Assembly (NCBI RefSeq): GCF_018531465.1
Contig: NZ_JAHDTF010000021.1
Span: forward strand, 62,001 to 126,000
Length of the DNA: 64,000 nt
Direction of reading: 5' to 3'
From: Sphaerisporangium fuscum
GTDB taxonomy: Bacteria > Actinomycetota > Actinomycetes > Streptosporangiales > Streptosporangiaceae
The translations under genes and the position numbers were made by a program. Of the stretch, positions 51,383 through 62,219 are shown piece after piece (within the stretch, counting starts at the first letter, position 1; each line of letters begins with the position of its first letter). A model generated the notes under the pieces. It saw only the letters and a program-made list of their open reading frames with translations. It searched no databases and was not told the DNA's origin.

Positions 51383-51390
51383 GAGGCCTG

Positions 51391-52329
51391 TTACGCCGCC
51401 TGGGCGAGCTTGCGGAGCCGGGCCAGGGCGTCACGCTCGATGCGGCGGGCGCGGTCGCGTCCGATGCCGTACCGCTCGCCGACCTCGGTCAGGGTGTGCT
51501 CGCGCCCGTCGACCAGCCCGTACCGCCAGCGCAGCATCTCGCGGGTCTGGCCCTCGAGGCCGAGCAGCCAGACCTCTAGGCGCTCGCGCTCCAGGGTGTC
51601 CAGCGCCTGCTGCTCGGGATCGGCCCAGGTCTCGTCGGCGATCATGTCGCCGAGCTCCGTCTCGTCCTCGTCGCCCACGCCGAGCTGCAGCGACACCGGG
51701 TCGGAGGCCCAGCGGCGCAGCTCGCGCACCCGCTCGATCGGCAGGTCGAGGACCTCGGCGAGGTCGGCGTCGGTCGGCTCGGTGTCGAACTCGGCCAGCA
51801 TGTCGCGCCGGACCCGCATCAGGCGGGTCATCTGCTCGCCCGCGTGGGTGGGCAGCCGCACCGGCCGCGCCTGCTCGTGGATCGCCCGCCCCACCGACTG
51901 GCGGATCCACCACGTGGCGTAGGTGGAGAACTTGTAGCCCCGGCGGTAGTCGAACTTCTCCACGGCCCTGACGAGCCCGAGGTTGCCCTCCTGCACCAGG
52001 TCGATCAGCGGCATCCCCCTGCCGGAGTACTTCCTGGCGACGGCCACCACCAGGCGCAGATTGGCCTGGATGAACTCGTCCTTGGCCCGCCGGCCGGACA
52101 CCGCGAGCCGCTCGAGCTCCTCGTCGGTGGCGTCACCGGTCTTGGGCTCGGGCCCCCCGCCGTCGAGCAGCTGCTCGGCGTAGAGACCGGCCTCGATACG
52201 TTTGGCGAGCTCGACCTCCTCGTCGGCGTTCAGCAGGGGCACCCTCCCGATCTCCGCCAGGTAGGTGCCGAGCAGATCCCTTTCGGCCATCTGCTGGTCC
52301 TGCGTACGATTCCCCGTCGGCCTTGCCAT
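51391..52329 (-). CDS. Group 2 sigma-70 factor (SigB/HrdD-like)
   Basis: A 312-residue sigma factor similar to the primary factor but lacking region 1.1. It shows region 1.2 (LGTYLAEIGRVPLLNADEEV), region 2 (NLRLVVAVARKYSGRGMPLI, GNLGLVRAVEKFDYRRGYKF, TYATWWIRQ), region 3 and region 4 (REHTLTEVGERYGIGRDRAR). Two Trp in the -10-recognition helix are kept, so it should read primary-type promoters. ATG 52329 is used; ATG 52290 is an alternative. It has its own terminator and is probably a stress or stationary-phase factor. Confidence 0.92.
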   Translation of the reverse strand: MARPTGNRTQDQQMAERDLLGTYLAEIGRVPLLNADEEVELAKRIEAGLYAEQLLDGGGPEPKTGDATDEELERLAVSGRRAKDEFIQANLRLVVAVARKYSGRGMPLIDLVQEGNLGLVRAVEKFDYRRGYKFSTYATWWIRQSVGRAIHEQARPVRLPTHAGEQMTRLMRVRRDMLAEFDTEPTDADLAEVLDLPIERVRELRRWASDPVSLQLGVGDEDETELGDMIADETWADPEQQALDTLERERLEVWLLGLEGQTREMLRWRYGLVDGREHTLTEVGERYGIGRDRARRIERDALARLRKLAQAA

Positions 52330-52622
52330 CCTTATGGCACCTCGTCTCGCCGCGCCCGCCGTCAGCGGGTGGAGTCGGCCTCCGCGGCCGAATGCCGCGG
52401 CGCGTCCTCGCCCCCATCTCCTGCCCCAACCAACGTTCAGTTCACGGCAAAGATTCCCAAAAAGGATGGGACCCCAGAATGGTTTGACAACTCCTCCTCA
52501 AGTATGAGTTGCATTGACCGAAAGTCCGGGACAGAAGAAGAAAGCGCAGCTCAAGGGGCCGGAAATCCCTGAGTGATCAAAGTGGCGCCTCATCGCTCCA
52601 CGTCCGCCGGACGCCCCCGAGC
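52330..52622. other. Control region of the group 2 sigma gene
   Basis: No gene is seen. The part from 52440 to 52560 is AT-richer than its surroundings and probably carries the sigma promoter, but no convincing -35/-10 pair was found. Confidence 0.4.
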
Positions 52623-53972
52623 TCAGTCGCGGAGGGCCGCGATGGCGTGGTCCAGCATGGTGCCGACGTCGCCCAGCAGGTGCCCTCCCTCGACGACCAC
52701 CCTGCGCCCGCCCGCGACCACCGAATGCACGTCGGCGGCCGAGGCGCCGAAGACCACGCTGTCCCCCGCCGAGGCGCTGCGCGAGCCGGCCGTCCTGACC
52801 GAGTCCAGGCGCACGGACACCAGGTCGGCCCAGGCGCCGGGGACGATGAAACCGGCGTCGGGGTGGCCGAGTGAGGCCTGCCCGACCGTCGTGGCGGCCA
52901 GCAGCAGGTCGGCCGCCGTCCAGGTGCCCCGCTGGCCGCTGCTGCCGCGCTCGCTGAGCTCGACCATGCGGGCCTCCTCCAGCAGGTCGATCACCGCGTG
53001 GCTGTCACTGCCCAGCGTGATGGGCGAGCCGGCCTCGTACAGCGTGCGCGCGGGGCCGACGCTGTCGGCGAGGTCGCGCTCGGTGGTGGGGCACATGCAG
53101 ACGTAGGTCGCCGAGCCGCCGAGCAGGGCCACGTCCACGTCGCTCAGATAGGTGGCGTGCACGGCCGTGGTGCGGGGCCCGAGGACGCCGTGCTCGTACA
53201 GCACCTGGGCGGGGGTCGCGCAGTAGATCTTGACGCAGTTCTCGTTCTCGCGCCGGCGCTCGGAGACCTGCACGTGCAGCGGCGCCGCCCTGCGGTGGCC
53301 GAAGTCCACCACCACGGGCATCTGCTCGGGAGGGCAGGCGCGCACCGAGTGGACGGCGCCGCCGATCACCACGTCCTCGACCTGGGCGTACTCGCTCGCG
53401 AGGTCGTCCACGCGCTCCGCCCAGCGGTGCGCGTCGCCGTCGCCGAAGCGCAACTGGGTGTCGGTGAGGGGGGCGCCGATGCCGTCGGTGAGGTAGCAGG
53501 CGTCCAGAAGGGTGATGCGCAGCCCGGCGTTCCTGGCGGCCTCGATGAGGGCGTGCCCCATGATGTTGGGGTCGTCGTACGGTTTGCCGCCCTCGCCGTG
53601 GTGGACGTAGTGGAACTCCCCCACGCCGGTGATCCCGGCCAGCGCCATCTCGGCGTAGGTGGCCCTGGCCAGGGCCAGGTAGCTGTCGGGGTCGAGGCGG
53701 GCCGCCAGGTCGTACATCCGCCGGCGCCAGGCCCGGAAGGTGTCCGCCCCCGCCTCCACCTGGCCGCGCAGCGCCCGGTGGAAGGCGTGGGAGTGGGCAT
53801 TGGCCATGCCGGGCACCGTCAGCCCGGCCAGGCGCACCGCGTCGTGGGGCGGCGTGGCGACGCCCGGCACGACCTCGGCGAACCGGGTGCCCTCGACCCG
53901 GACGAGTACGCCCTCCACCGCCGTCCCGGGATGCAGCCACGCCAGCTCGCACCAGTAGCTGATGTCGGACAC
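52623..53972 (-). CDS. hutF: Formimidoylglutamate deiminase
   Basis: A 449-residue amidohydrolase that converts N-formimidoyl-L-glutamate to N-formyl-L-glutamate and ammonia in histidine breakdown. Metal and catalytic motifs are MANAHSHAFHRALRGQ (first His pair), APLHVQVSER, TAVHATYLS and TLGSDSHAVIDLLEE. Length is normal. No other histidine-utilisation gene is present in the window, so the pathway must be completed elsewhere. The RpiR regulator two genes away is a plausible controller. Confidence 0.92.
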   Translation of the reverse strand: MSDISYWCELAWLHPGTAVEGVLVRVEGTRFAEVVPGVATPPHDAVRLAGLTVPGMANAHSHAFHRALRGQVEAGADTFRAWRRRMYDLAARLDPDSYLALARATYAEMALAGITGVGEFHYVHHGEGGKPYDDPNIMGHALIEAARNAGLRITLLDACYLTDGIGAPLTDTQLRFGDGDAHRWAERVDDLASEYAQVEDVVIGGAVHSVRACPPEQMPVVVDFGHRRAAPLHVQVSERRRENENCVKIYCATPAQVLYEHGVLGPRTTAVHATYLSDVDVALLGGSATYVCMCPTTERDLADSVGPARTLYEAGSPITLGSDSHAVIDLLEEARMVELSERGSSGQRGTWTAADLLLAATTVGQASLGHPDAGFIVPGAWADLVSVRLDSVRTAGSRSASAGDSVVFGASAADVHSVVAGGRRVVVEGGHLLGDVGTMLDHAIAALRD

Positions 53973-54057
53973 TCCCCCAATCTCTCAGGGGATAAGTCAA
54001 TGTTCGCCCTAATGTGCGAATCAATTGTCCAGAGCGGACGTCAATTCACCTATGCCG

Positions 54058-54753
54058 TCAGCTGACCGGGCCGGCGGCGGGGCGGACGGTGATCTCGGTG
54101 ACGTGCGCGTCGGGCGTCGCCGTCACCGCCGTGACCACCACGCGGGCCACCGAGCCCGCGTCGAGGTACCTGTCGGGCTCGTATTCGCCGCCCTCGTGCG
54201 CACGCACCCCGCGCTGCATGTCGGTGTCGATCCGCCCGGGATAGACGGTGGTCACCCGCACGCCGCGCGGCTCCTCCTCCAGCCGCAGCGCGTCGGCGAA
54301 GGCGCGCAGCGCGAACTTGCTGGCGGCGTAGGCCGCCCAGCCGGGATTGGCACGCTGCCCGGCCCCGGAGTTGATCAGGACGACGTGACCGCGGGCGGCG
54401 CGCAGGGCCGGGAGGAGCACGCGCGTGAGGCCCGCCACCGCCGTGACGTTGACCTCGAACGACTCGCGCCACGCCTCGACGGTGAGGTCGGCGATCGAGC
54501 CCAGCCGTGCCACGCCGGCGCAGTGGACCAGCACGTCGAGGCGGTCGATCCCGGCGGCCGCCTCCGCGACGGCGCGCTCGTCGGTCAGCTCCACCGGCCA
54601 GGGGCGGGCCCCCACCTCCTGGCAGACCTGCTGGAGGGCCGTGCTCTCGCGCCCTCCGACGAGCAGCTCGTGGGTGGGCGCCAGCGCCCGGGCGACGGCC
54701 GCCCCCACTCCTCGGGAACCACCGGTGATCAAGGCGACAGGTCGTGCACTCAT
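54058..54753 (-). CDS. Short-chain dehydrogenase/reductase
   Basis: A 231-residue classical SDR. Cofactor motif LITGGSRGVGAAVARAL, CAGVARLGSI in the NNAG position, catalytic Ser in VVLINSGAGQRA and YAASKFAL with the Tyr-Lys pair. Arg after the glycine motif suggests NADPH preference. Substrate unknown. It lies 85 bases upstream of hutF and 70 bases after the RpiR gene on the same strand, so co-transcription with hutF is possible but not shown. Confidence 0.9.
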   Translation of the reverse strand: MSARPVALITGGSRGVGAAVARALAPTHELLVGGRESTALQQVCQEVGARPWPVELTDERAVAEAAAGIDRLDVLVHCAGVARLGSIADLTVEAWRESFEVNVTAVAGLTRVLLPALRAARGHVVLINSGAGQRANPGWAAYAASKFALRAFADALRLEEEPRGVRVTTVYPGRIDTDMQRGVRAHEGGEYEPDRYLDAGSVARVVVTAVTATPDAHVTEITVRPAAGPVS

Positions 54754-54768
54754 GCGATCAGCCTAGAT

Positions 54769-54804
54769 GCCCCGGCCCTCACCGGTGTCGCCCGTGACCG
54801 GGGC
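54769..54804 (-). terminator. Possible hairpin downstream of the RpiR gene
   Basis: GCCCCGG pairs with CCGGGGC around an interior that can partly pair as well. No T tract follows. Weak support for termination between the RpiR and SDR genes. Confidence 0.4.
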
Positions 54805-54823
54805 GGGCGGGGCCTGACGGCGC

Positions 54824-55756
54824 TCAGGGCTCCAGGAACACGCCCGTCTCGTCGGTCATGCGCTCGTGCTCCTCCAGCCGGGCCTGGGTGCGCAGCGGCG
54901 CCGCGTCGGCCATCGCCTCCAGCAGCAGCATCGCGAGGGCGAGCGGCGCCGCGTGGGAGTCGCAGACGAGCCGCTCCCCCACCGGGGCGGGCAGCACGAC
55001 GTCGGCCGGGAACGGCACCTCGGCGCGGTCGGCGATCACGGCCGTGCGGTAGCCGAGCTTGGCGGCGTACTCCAGGGCGTGCACGGCCTCGGCCGGGTAA
55101 CGGGGCAGCATCACGGCCAGCAGCCACTCCGACCCGGCCCGGCGGGCGGCGTGCAGGCCGTCGGTCAGCTCGGAGCCGCCGTGGATCAGCGGCCGGACGT
55201 CGGGGTGGATGCGGCGGGCGTAGTAGGCGAACGTCGTGACGAGCCCGCAGGAGACCCGCAGGCCGAGGACGGGCAGCGGCTCGCACGCCGCGAGGGCCGC
55301 GCCGAGGGCCTCGATGCGGCCGGACAGGCCGTCCCCGGGGAGGCCGGGGATCCGTGAGCCGGCGGTCAGGCTGTCGCGTACGGCCGTCAGGTTGCGGATC
55401 TCGTGGTCGACGACCTCGCGCAGCAGGCGGGCCCCGTCGGGCAGAGGGTCCGGGGCCGCGGGCGCGGCGTCGGCCGGGGCGTCGCCGCCGACCACCAGCG
55501 GCCTGAGCGCGTGGCGCAGCTCGGGGTACCCGGCGAAGCCGAGGGCCATCGCGAACCGGGTCACCGACGGCTGGCTCACCCCCGCGCGTTCGGCGAGCTC
55601 GACGCTCGACAGGAAGATCGCGTCGGACAGGTGCTCGCTCAGGTACTGCGCGATGCGCTGTTGGACCGGGGACAACCGTCTTCCCTCGACCAGCCATTCG
55701 AGCCCGTCTGCCACTTCCACCTCCAGCCCCCGGGACAGGCGCCCCGCGATCGACAA
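54824..55756 (-). CDS. MurR/RpiR-family transcriptional regulator
   Basis: A 310-residue regulator with an N-terminal RpiR helix-turn-helix (residues about 28-85: LSPVQQRIAQYLSEHLSDAI, AERAGVSQPSVTRFAMALGF) and a SIS ligand domain (residues about 130-270: ALVTCE-type region replaced by LPVLGLRVSCGLVTTFAYY). RpiR proteins usually sense phosphosugars, but some actinobacterial members neighbour hutF and are thought to regulate histidine breakdown. The start may be ATG 55756 or GTG 55720. Confidence 0.88.
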   Translation of the reverse strand: MSIAGRLSRGLEVEVADGLEWLVEGRRLSPVQQRIAQYLSEHLSDAIFLSSVELAERAGVSQPSVTRFAMALGFAGYPELRHALRPLVVGGDAPADAAPAAPDPLPDGARLLREVVDHEIRNLTAVRDSLTAGSRIPGLPGDGLSGRIEALGAALAACEPLPVLGLRVSCGLVTTFAYYARRIHPDVRPLIHGGSELTDGLHAARRAGSEWLLAVMLPRYPAEAVHALEYAAKLGYRTAVIADRAEVPFPADVVLPAPVGERLVCDSHAAPLALAMLLLEAMADAAPLRTQARLEEHERMTDETGVFLEP

Positions 55757-55970
55757 CGTCGGCGATCGCCTTCGTCATCCCGTCCCGCCCCGACCTCCCC
55801 TGCTCGGGTGAATGAGGGCATTCAGCCCGAGCATCCGAAGGGTACCGGCCGGTCGGTAGTGAAGTGGGCGGTGTTCTTCTCCCCTCGCTCCGCTCGGCGG
55901 GCCCGGGGCCTCCTTCAAGACGGCGAAGATCCCAGGAACGCGACACTACGCGTTGTTCGTTCGCAGGATC

Positions 55971-57734
<1,764 letters not shown>

Positions 57735-57751
57735 CCGGCGCCGGCGGGACG

Positions 57752-57781
57752 GGCGCGCCGGCCGATCCGGACCGGCGCGCC
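57752..57781 (+). terminator. Terminator of the ABC exporter gene
   Basis: A 10-bp stem (GGCGCGCCGG with CCGGCGCGCC) and a 10-base loop, 17 bases after the stop codon. An A-rich run (GAAAAAAAG) follows at 57790. Confidence 0.7.
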
Positions 57782-57812
57782 GATGATCAAGAAAAAAAGA
57801 ATTCCCTGTCGA

Positions 57813-57841
57813 CCAATCCAAACGCGCCGTCGCTGCGTATA
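57813..57841 (+). promoter_or_regulatory. Candidate ECF-type promoter of the DUF4331 operon
   Basis: CCAATCC (57813-57819), a 16-base spacer, CGTATA (57836-57841). Form and spacing resemble ECF sigma promoters and the -10 is close to the CGTATT at the start of the window. Transcription would start near 57848, about 80 bases before ATG 57928. Confidence 0.4.
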
Positions 57842-57927
57842 GCCACTCGAGGACCCGGCCGGACCTCTCTCCCTTTGCTCAGCGACCGGTCGTGCAGGCG
57901 ACCGGCGGCCGAAAGGACCGTGACGAC

Positions 57928-59316
57928 ATGGAGCTCCGGATCACCCGGCGCACCCCTATCGTGCTGGCCATCGTGGGGGCGCTGTCCGCCTCCTCGTTCG
58001 CCCTCCTTCGTCCCGAGACCAGCGGGGCCTCATCCCATCGCGAGGCGCCGCTCATCTCCGGCGACCCGCGCAACGACAACACCGACCTGTACGCGTTCGT
58101 CAGCCCCGACAAGCCGGACACCGTCACGCTCGTGGCCAACTGGATCCCGTTCGAGGAGCCGACCGGCGGGCCCAACTTCTACACCTTCGACACCCGCTCG
58201 CGGTACAACATCAAGATCGACAACGACGGGGACGCCAAGCCCGACGTCGTCTACCAGTGGACCTTCCGCGACGAGGACCGCCGCGGCAACGCGACGTTCC
58301 TCTACAACAACGGGCAGGTCACCTCGATCGACGACGAGAACCTGCTGTTCCGCCAGCACTACACCCTCAAGAAGTTCACCCACCGGGGCGTGGTCACCCT
58401 CGTCAGGGACGGCATCGTGGCGCCGAGCGACGTCGGCGAGGCCTCGATGCCCGACTACGCCAGGCTGCGCGCGCAGTCGGTGGCGTCGCTGCCGCACGGC
58501 GGCAGGTCGTTCGCCGGGCAGGCCGACGACCCGTTCTTCCTCGACCTGCGGGTCTTCGACCTGCTGTACGGCGGCGACCTGTCGGAGGTCGGCAACGACA
58601 CCCTCAAGGGCTACAACGTCCACAGCATCGCGCTGCAGGTGCCCAAGGACGAGCTGGCCCTCAGGAACGACGCCCGCCGCAACCCCGTCGTCGGCATCTG
58701 GTCGACCACCGACAAGTGGAGCCCGAGCGGCTACAAGCAGGTGTCGCGGCTGGGCAACCCGCTGGTCAACGAGGTGGTCGTCCCGGCGGGCCTGAAGGAC
58801 GCCTTCAACTCGATCAGCCCCGACAAGGACGCCAAGATCGCCGCCGTCGTCAAGCGCGTCACCCACCCCGAGCTGCCGCAGCTGATCGAGGGCATCTACA
58901 AGATCCCCGCGCCCAGGACGCCGCGCAACGACCTGGTCGAGATCTTCCTCACCGGCATCGCCAAGGCCGCCGGGCCCATCAAGGCCGACCTCAACTCGCA
59001 GATCCTGAACAGGGACGCCGACCACCGTGCGTTCCGTCCCTCCGAGATGCTGCGGCTCAACATGGCCGTCCCGCCCGCGCAGAACCCGAACCGGCTCGGC
59101 GTGCTCGCCGGTGACCTGCAGGGCTTCCCGAACGGCCGCCGCCTCGGCGACGACGTGATCGACATCTCGATCCAGGCCGTCGAGGGCGCCGCGCAGGCGG
59201 GCAAGCTGGTCGACGCCCTGGCCGCCGGCGACAAGGTCGACGCCAACGACAAACCGTTCGAGCAGAGGTTCCCGTACGTCCCGCTGCCGAGCTCGGCGGC
59301 GGTGAACCAGCGCTAG
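57928..59316 (+). CDS. DUF4331 domain secreted protein
   Basis: A 462-residue protein with an N-terminal hydrophobic signal (about residues 9-27) followed by the DUF4331 hallmark SSHREAPLISGDPRNDNTDL and YAFVSPDKPDTVTLVANWIP. DUF4331 has no known function; acidic and His residues in the hallmark might bind metal, which is speculation. ATG 57928 has AAAGGA upstream. First gene of a three-gene unit with a TPR protein and a nickel/cobalt transporter, all of them exported or membrane proteins. Confidence 0.9.
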   Translation: MELRITRRTPIVLAIVGALSASSFALLRPETSGASSHREAPLISGDPRNDNTDLYAFVSPDKPDTVTLVANWIPFEEPTGGPNFYTFDTRSRYNIKIDNDGDAKPDVVYQWTFRDEDRRGNATFLYNNGQVTSIDDENLLFRQHYTLKKFTHRGVVTLVRDGIVAPSDVGEASMPDYARLRAQSVASLPHGGRSFAGQADDPFFLDLRVFDLLYGGDLSEVGNDTLKGYNVHSIALQVPKDELALRNDARRNPVVGIWSTTDKWSPSGYKQVSRLGNPLVNEVVVPAGLKDAFNSISPDKDAKIAAVVKRVTHPELPQLIEGIYKIPAPRTPRNDLVEIFLTGIAKAAGPIKADLNSQILNRDADHRAFRPSEMLRLNMAVPPAQNPNRLGVLAGDLQGFPNGRRLGDDVIDISIQAVEGAAQAGKLVDALAAGDKVDANDKPFEQRFPYVPLPSSAAVNQR

Positions 59317-59324
59317 CCGGGCGC

Positions 59325-59355
59325 GCCGGCTCCCGCCCTCCCTCCGGGAGCCGGC
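59325..59355 (+). terminator. Hairpin between DUF4331 and TPR genes
   Basis: A perfect 10-bp stem (GCCGGCTCCC with GGGAGCCGGC) with an 11-base loop, 8 bases after the DUF4331 stop. No T tract; it may protect the upstream message or lower downstream expression. Confidence 0.5.
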
Positions 59356-59414
59356 ACGGCGCCGGGCGGCCCGTCCGGCGAACCATCCGGCCAGGCAACA
59401 CCAGGAGATCCACC

Positions 59415-60728
59415 ATGTCTCACCTCGATCGCCCTCGTCGCGGGTTCCGGAAGACGGCCGTCATGGGAGTGTGCGCCCTGGGCGTCACCGTGGCCATGAC
59501 CACCGGCGCCTCCCTGCTCCCGCCGGCCGCGCCGGCCACGCTGACCGCCGCCTCGGGCGCCGCCGCGTACGGCGAGACGCCCGCCTCGTCCGCCGGGCTC
59601 GCCCGGACGGTCGAAGATCTGCAGGACAGGTTGAAGCGGCTCCCGAAGGACCACGACGCCTGGGCGTCCCTCGGAGCGGCGTACGTCCAGCAGGCCCGGC
59701 TGACCGCCGACCCGTCCTACTACGTGAAGGCGGAGGAGGCCCTGGGCCGGTCGGCCTCCCTGGCTCCCGGCGACCCGGCCGTGCTCACCGGCCAGGCCGC
59801 GCTGGCCGCCGGACGCCACGAGTTCGCCGCGGCCGCACGGCTGGCCCGGCGCGCGATCTCGGCCAACCCCTACGGGTCGGTCGCCTACGGGGTACTGGCG
59901 GACGCCGAGACGCAGCTCGGGAACTACCCCGAGGCGCACCAGGCCATCGAGCGCATGATGGACCTCAAACCCGGCATCTCCTCGTTCACCCGGGCCTCCT
60001 ACGACGCCGAACTGCGCGGCGACGTCAAACAGGCCCGCGAGCTGCTGGAGGCGGCGCTGCGCGACGCGTTCGCCCCCGAGGACGTCGCCTACTGCCGCTT
60101 CTACCTCGGCGAACTGGCCCTGCACGCGGGCAACCTGGAGCGGGCGGGCCAGATGTACGACGAGGCGCTGCGGGCGTTCCCCGGGTTCGTCCCCGCGCTC
60201 GCCGGCCGGGCCCGCGTGGCCGCGCTCGGCGGACGCCTCGCGGCCGCGGCCTCCGGCTACGCCGCCGTGGTGGCCCGCCTGCCGCTGGCCCAGTACGTCA
60301 TCGAGTACGGCGAGGTGCTGCTGAGGCAGGGCCAGGACCCGGACGAGCAGTGGGAGCTGCTGCGGGCACAGAAGAAGCTCATGGCGGCGGGCGGCGTGCG
60401 TGACGACCTCACCTGGGCCGAGTTCGAGGCCGACCACGGCTCCCCCGAGGAGGCCGTGCGGCACGCCAGGGCCGAGTACGAGCGCAACCCCAACGTCGTC
60501 GCGGCGGACGCCCTGGCCTGGGCGCTCCACAAGGCGGGCCGGTCGCGTGAGGCGCTGCCGTACGCCGGGAAGGCCACCGGGCGCGGCTGGCGGAACGCGC
60601 TGCCGGCGTACCACCGGGGCGTGATCGAGAAGGCGCTCGGACGCGATTCCGCCCGGTCGTTCTCGCAGGTCCAGATCTACAACCCGCGCTTCGACCCGAA
60701 ACTGCCGGCTCTCGCGAGGTTCTCATGA
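59415..60728 (+). CDS. Secreted or anchored tetratricopeptide-repeat protein
   Basis: A 437-residue protein with an N-terminal signal or anchor (MGVCALGVTVAMTTGASLL) and a chain of about eight TPR-like helical pairs (AWASLGAAYVQQARLTAD, VLTGQAALAAGRHEFAAAAR, VAYGVLADAETQLGNYPEAH, FYLGELALHAGNLERAGQMY). Such proteins act as scaffolds for protein binding. ATG 59415 follows AGGAG. Its stop overlaps the transporter start (ATGA), so the two are translated together. Function is inferred only from company with DUF4331 and the metal transporter. Confidence 0.85.
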   Translation: MSHLDRPRRGFRKTAVMGVCALGVTVAMTTGASLLPPAAPATLTAASGAAAYGETPASSAGLARTVEDLQDRLKRLPKDHDAWASLGAAYVQQARLTADPSYYVKAEEALGRSASLAPGDPAVLTGQAALAAGRHEFAAAARLARRAISANPYGSVAYGVLADAETQLGNYPEAHQAIERMMDLKPGISSFTRASYDAELRGDVKQARELLEAALRDAFAPEDVAYCRFYLGELALHAGNLERAGQMYDEALRAFPGFVPALAGRARVAALGGRLAAAASGYAAVVARLPLAQYVIEYGEVLLRQGQDPDEQWELLRAQKKLMAAGGVRDDLTWAEFEADHGSPEEAVRHARAEYERNPNVVAADALAWALHKAGRSREALPYAGKATGRGWRNALPAYHRGVIEKALGRDSARSFSQVQIYNPRFDPKLPALARFS

Positions 60729-62215
60729 TCGCCCTTGTGCTCGCCGCCGTGGTGGCGGCCCACCCGCTCGGCAACTTCACCGTCAACCACTACAACGGGC
60801 TGAAGGTCCTGCCGGACCGGGTCGAGAACACCGCGATCATCGACTACGCCGAACTGCCCACCCTGCAGGCCAGGCCGTCGGTGGACGCCGACCGCTCCGG
60901 CGACGCCTCCGCCCGTGAGACCGCCGCGTACGCCGCCGCCACCTGCGCGCAGCTGGCGGGGGCCCAGCGGCTGGTGGTGGACGGCCGGCCGGTGGCGTGG
61001 CGGGTCGGCGCGTCGTCCCTGACGTACGGCCCGGGGCAGGGCGGGCTGCCCACCAGCCGGCTGACTTGCGCCCTCTCGGCCGCGGCGACGGCGTCCTCCA
61101 CCGTCGCGTTCTCCGACTCCTTCCTGGCCGAGCGCATCGGCTGGCGCGAGATCACCGCCGCGGCGGACGGCGTACGGCTCGCGCCTTCGGGCGTGCCGTC
61201 GGTGAGCGGCAGTGACCAGTTGCGCCGATATCCGGACGACATGCTGGCCAGCCCGCTCGACCAGCGTTCGGTCACCCTGCGGCTGGCGGGGACCGGCGCG
61301 GCGGGCGCGGCCGCTCCCCGGGGCGCCTCCCTCGCCGGGCCGGGCATCGGAGGGCCGGTCGGCGACTGGCTGAGCGCCCTCGACCGCACCTTCACCGGCC
61401 TCGTCGGCGCGTCGTCCCTGACGTTGCCGCTCGGCCTGCTCGCCGTGCTGCTCGCGGTCGTGCTCGGCGCCGGGCACGCGCTCATCCCGGGGCACGGCAA
61501 GACCATCATGGCCGCCTACCTGGCGGGCCGCCGGGGACGGCCTCGCGACGCCCTGGTCGTCGGCGCCACGGTCACCGCGACGCACACGGCGGGCGTGCTC
61601 GCGGTGGGGCTGCTGATCAGCGCCTTCTCCGGCTTGGCCGGGGAGGCGGTGCTGTCCTGGCTCGGGCTGGCCAGTGGGGTGCTGATCGCCCTCATCGGCG
61701 CCCGCCTGCTGTGGTCGGCCGCCCGAGGCCGCCTGGACGGCCGTTCCGCTGGCCACGGCCACGGGCACGGACACGGACACGGACACGGACACGACCATGG
61801 GCACGGACACGACCATGTGCATGGGCATGGGCATGGGCACGGGCACGGAAGCGGCGTCCTGGGAGAAGCGGATGCCGGGGGCCGGGCCCAGGGGCGTGCC
61901 GGGCTGGTCGGGCTCGGGGTGGCAGGGGGCCTGGTGCCGAGCCCGTCGGCCCTGATCGTGCTGCTGGGCGCGATGGCCCTGGGCCGGACGTGGTTCGGCG
62001 TCGCGCTCGTCGCGGCCTACGGCCTGGGCATGGCGGCCACCCTGACCGCCACAGGGCTGCTGCTGGTGAAGCTGGCCGCCCGCCTCGACCGCCTGGCGGC
62101 CGTCCGCAGGGGCTTCACCGCCCGCCTCGCGGGCCTCGCCCCACTGGGCACGGCCACCATGGTCGTCGTCCTCGGCGCCGGCCTCGCCGTACGCAGCCTC
62201 GCCGGCGCCGTCTGA
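60725..62215 (+). CDS. NicO/RcnA-like nickel/cobalt transporter with sensor-like N-terminal domain
   Basis: A 496-residue membrane protein. A signal-like start and HPLGNFTVNHYNGL lead into an extracytoplasmic domain of about 215 residues. Six or so membrane segments follow, with GAGHALIPGHGKTIMAAYL and ATVTATHTAGVLAVG, whose His and Asp/Thr residues are the NicO family metal path. A cytoplasmic or periplasmic loop (about residues 340-378) has some 20 His in GHGHGHDH-type repeats. Closest in form to RcnA-type exporters, but direction of transport cannot be decided. It closes the DUF4331-TPR unit. Confidence 0.88.
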   Translation: MIALVLAAVVAAHPLGNFTVNHYNGLKVLPDRVENTAIIDYAELPTLQARPSVDADRSGDASARETAAYAAATCAQLAGAQRLVVDGRPVAWRVGASSLTYGPGQGGLPTSRLTCALSAAATASSTVAFSDSFLAERIGWREITAAADGVRLAPSGVPSVSGSDQLRRYPDDMLASPLDQRSVTLRLAGTGAAGAAAPRGASLAGPGIGGPVGDWLSALDRTFTGLVGASSLTLPLGLLAVLLAVVLGAGHALIPGHGKTIMAAYLAGRRGRPRDALVVGATVTATHTAGVLAVGLLISAFSGLAGEAVLSWLGLASGVLIALIGARLLWSAARGRLDGRSAGHGHGHGHGHGHGHDHGHGHDHVHGHGHGHGHGSGVLGEADAGGRAQGRAGLVGLGVAGGLVPSPSALIVLLGAMALGRTWFGVALVAAYGLGMAATLTATGLLLVKLAARLDRLAAVRRGFTARLAGLAPLGTATMVVVLGAGLAVRSLAGAV

Positions 62216-62219
62216 GCCT

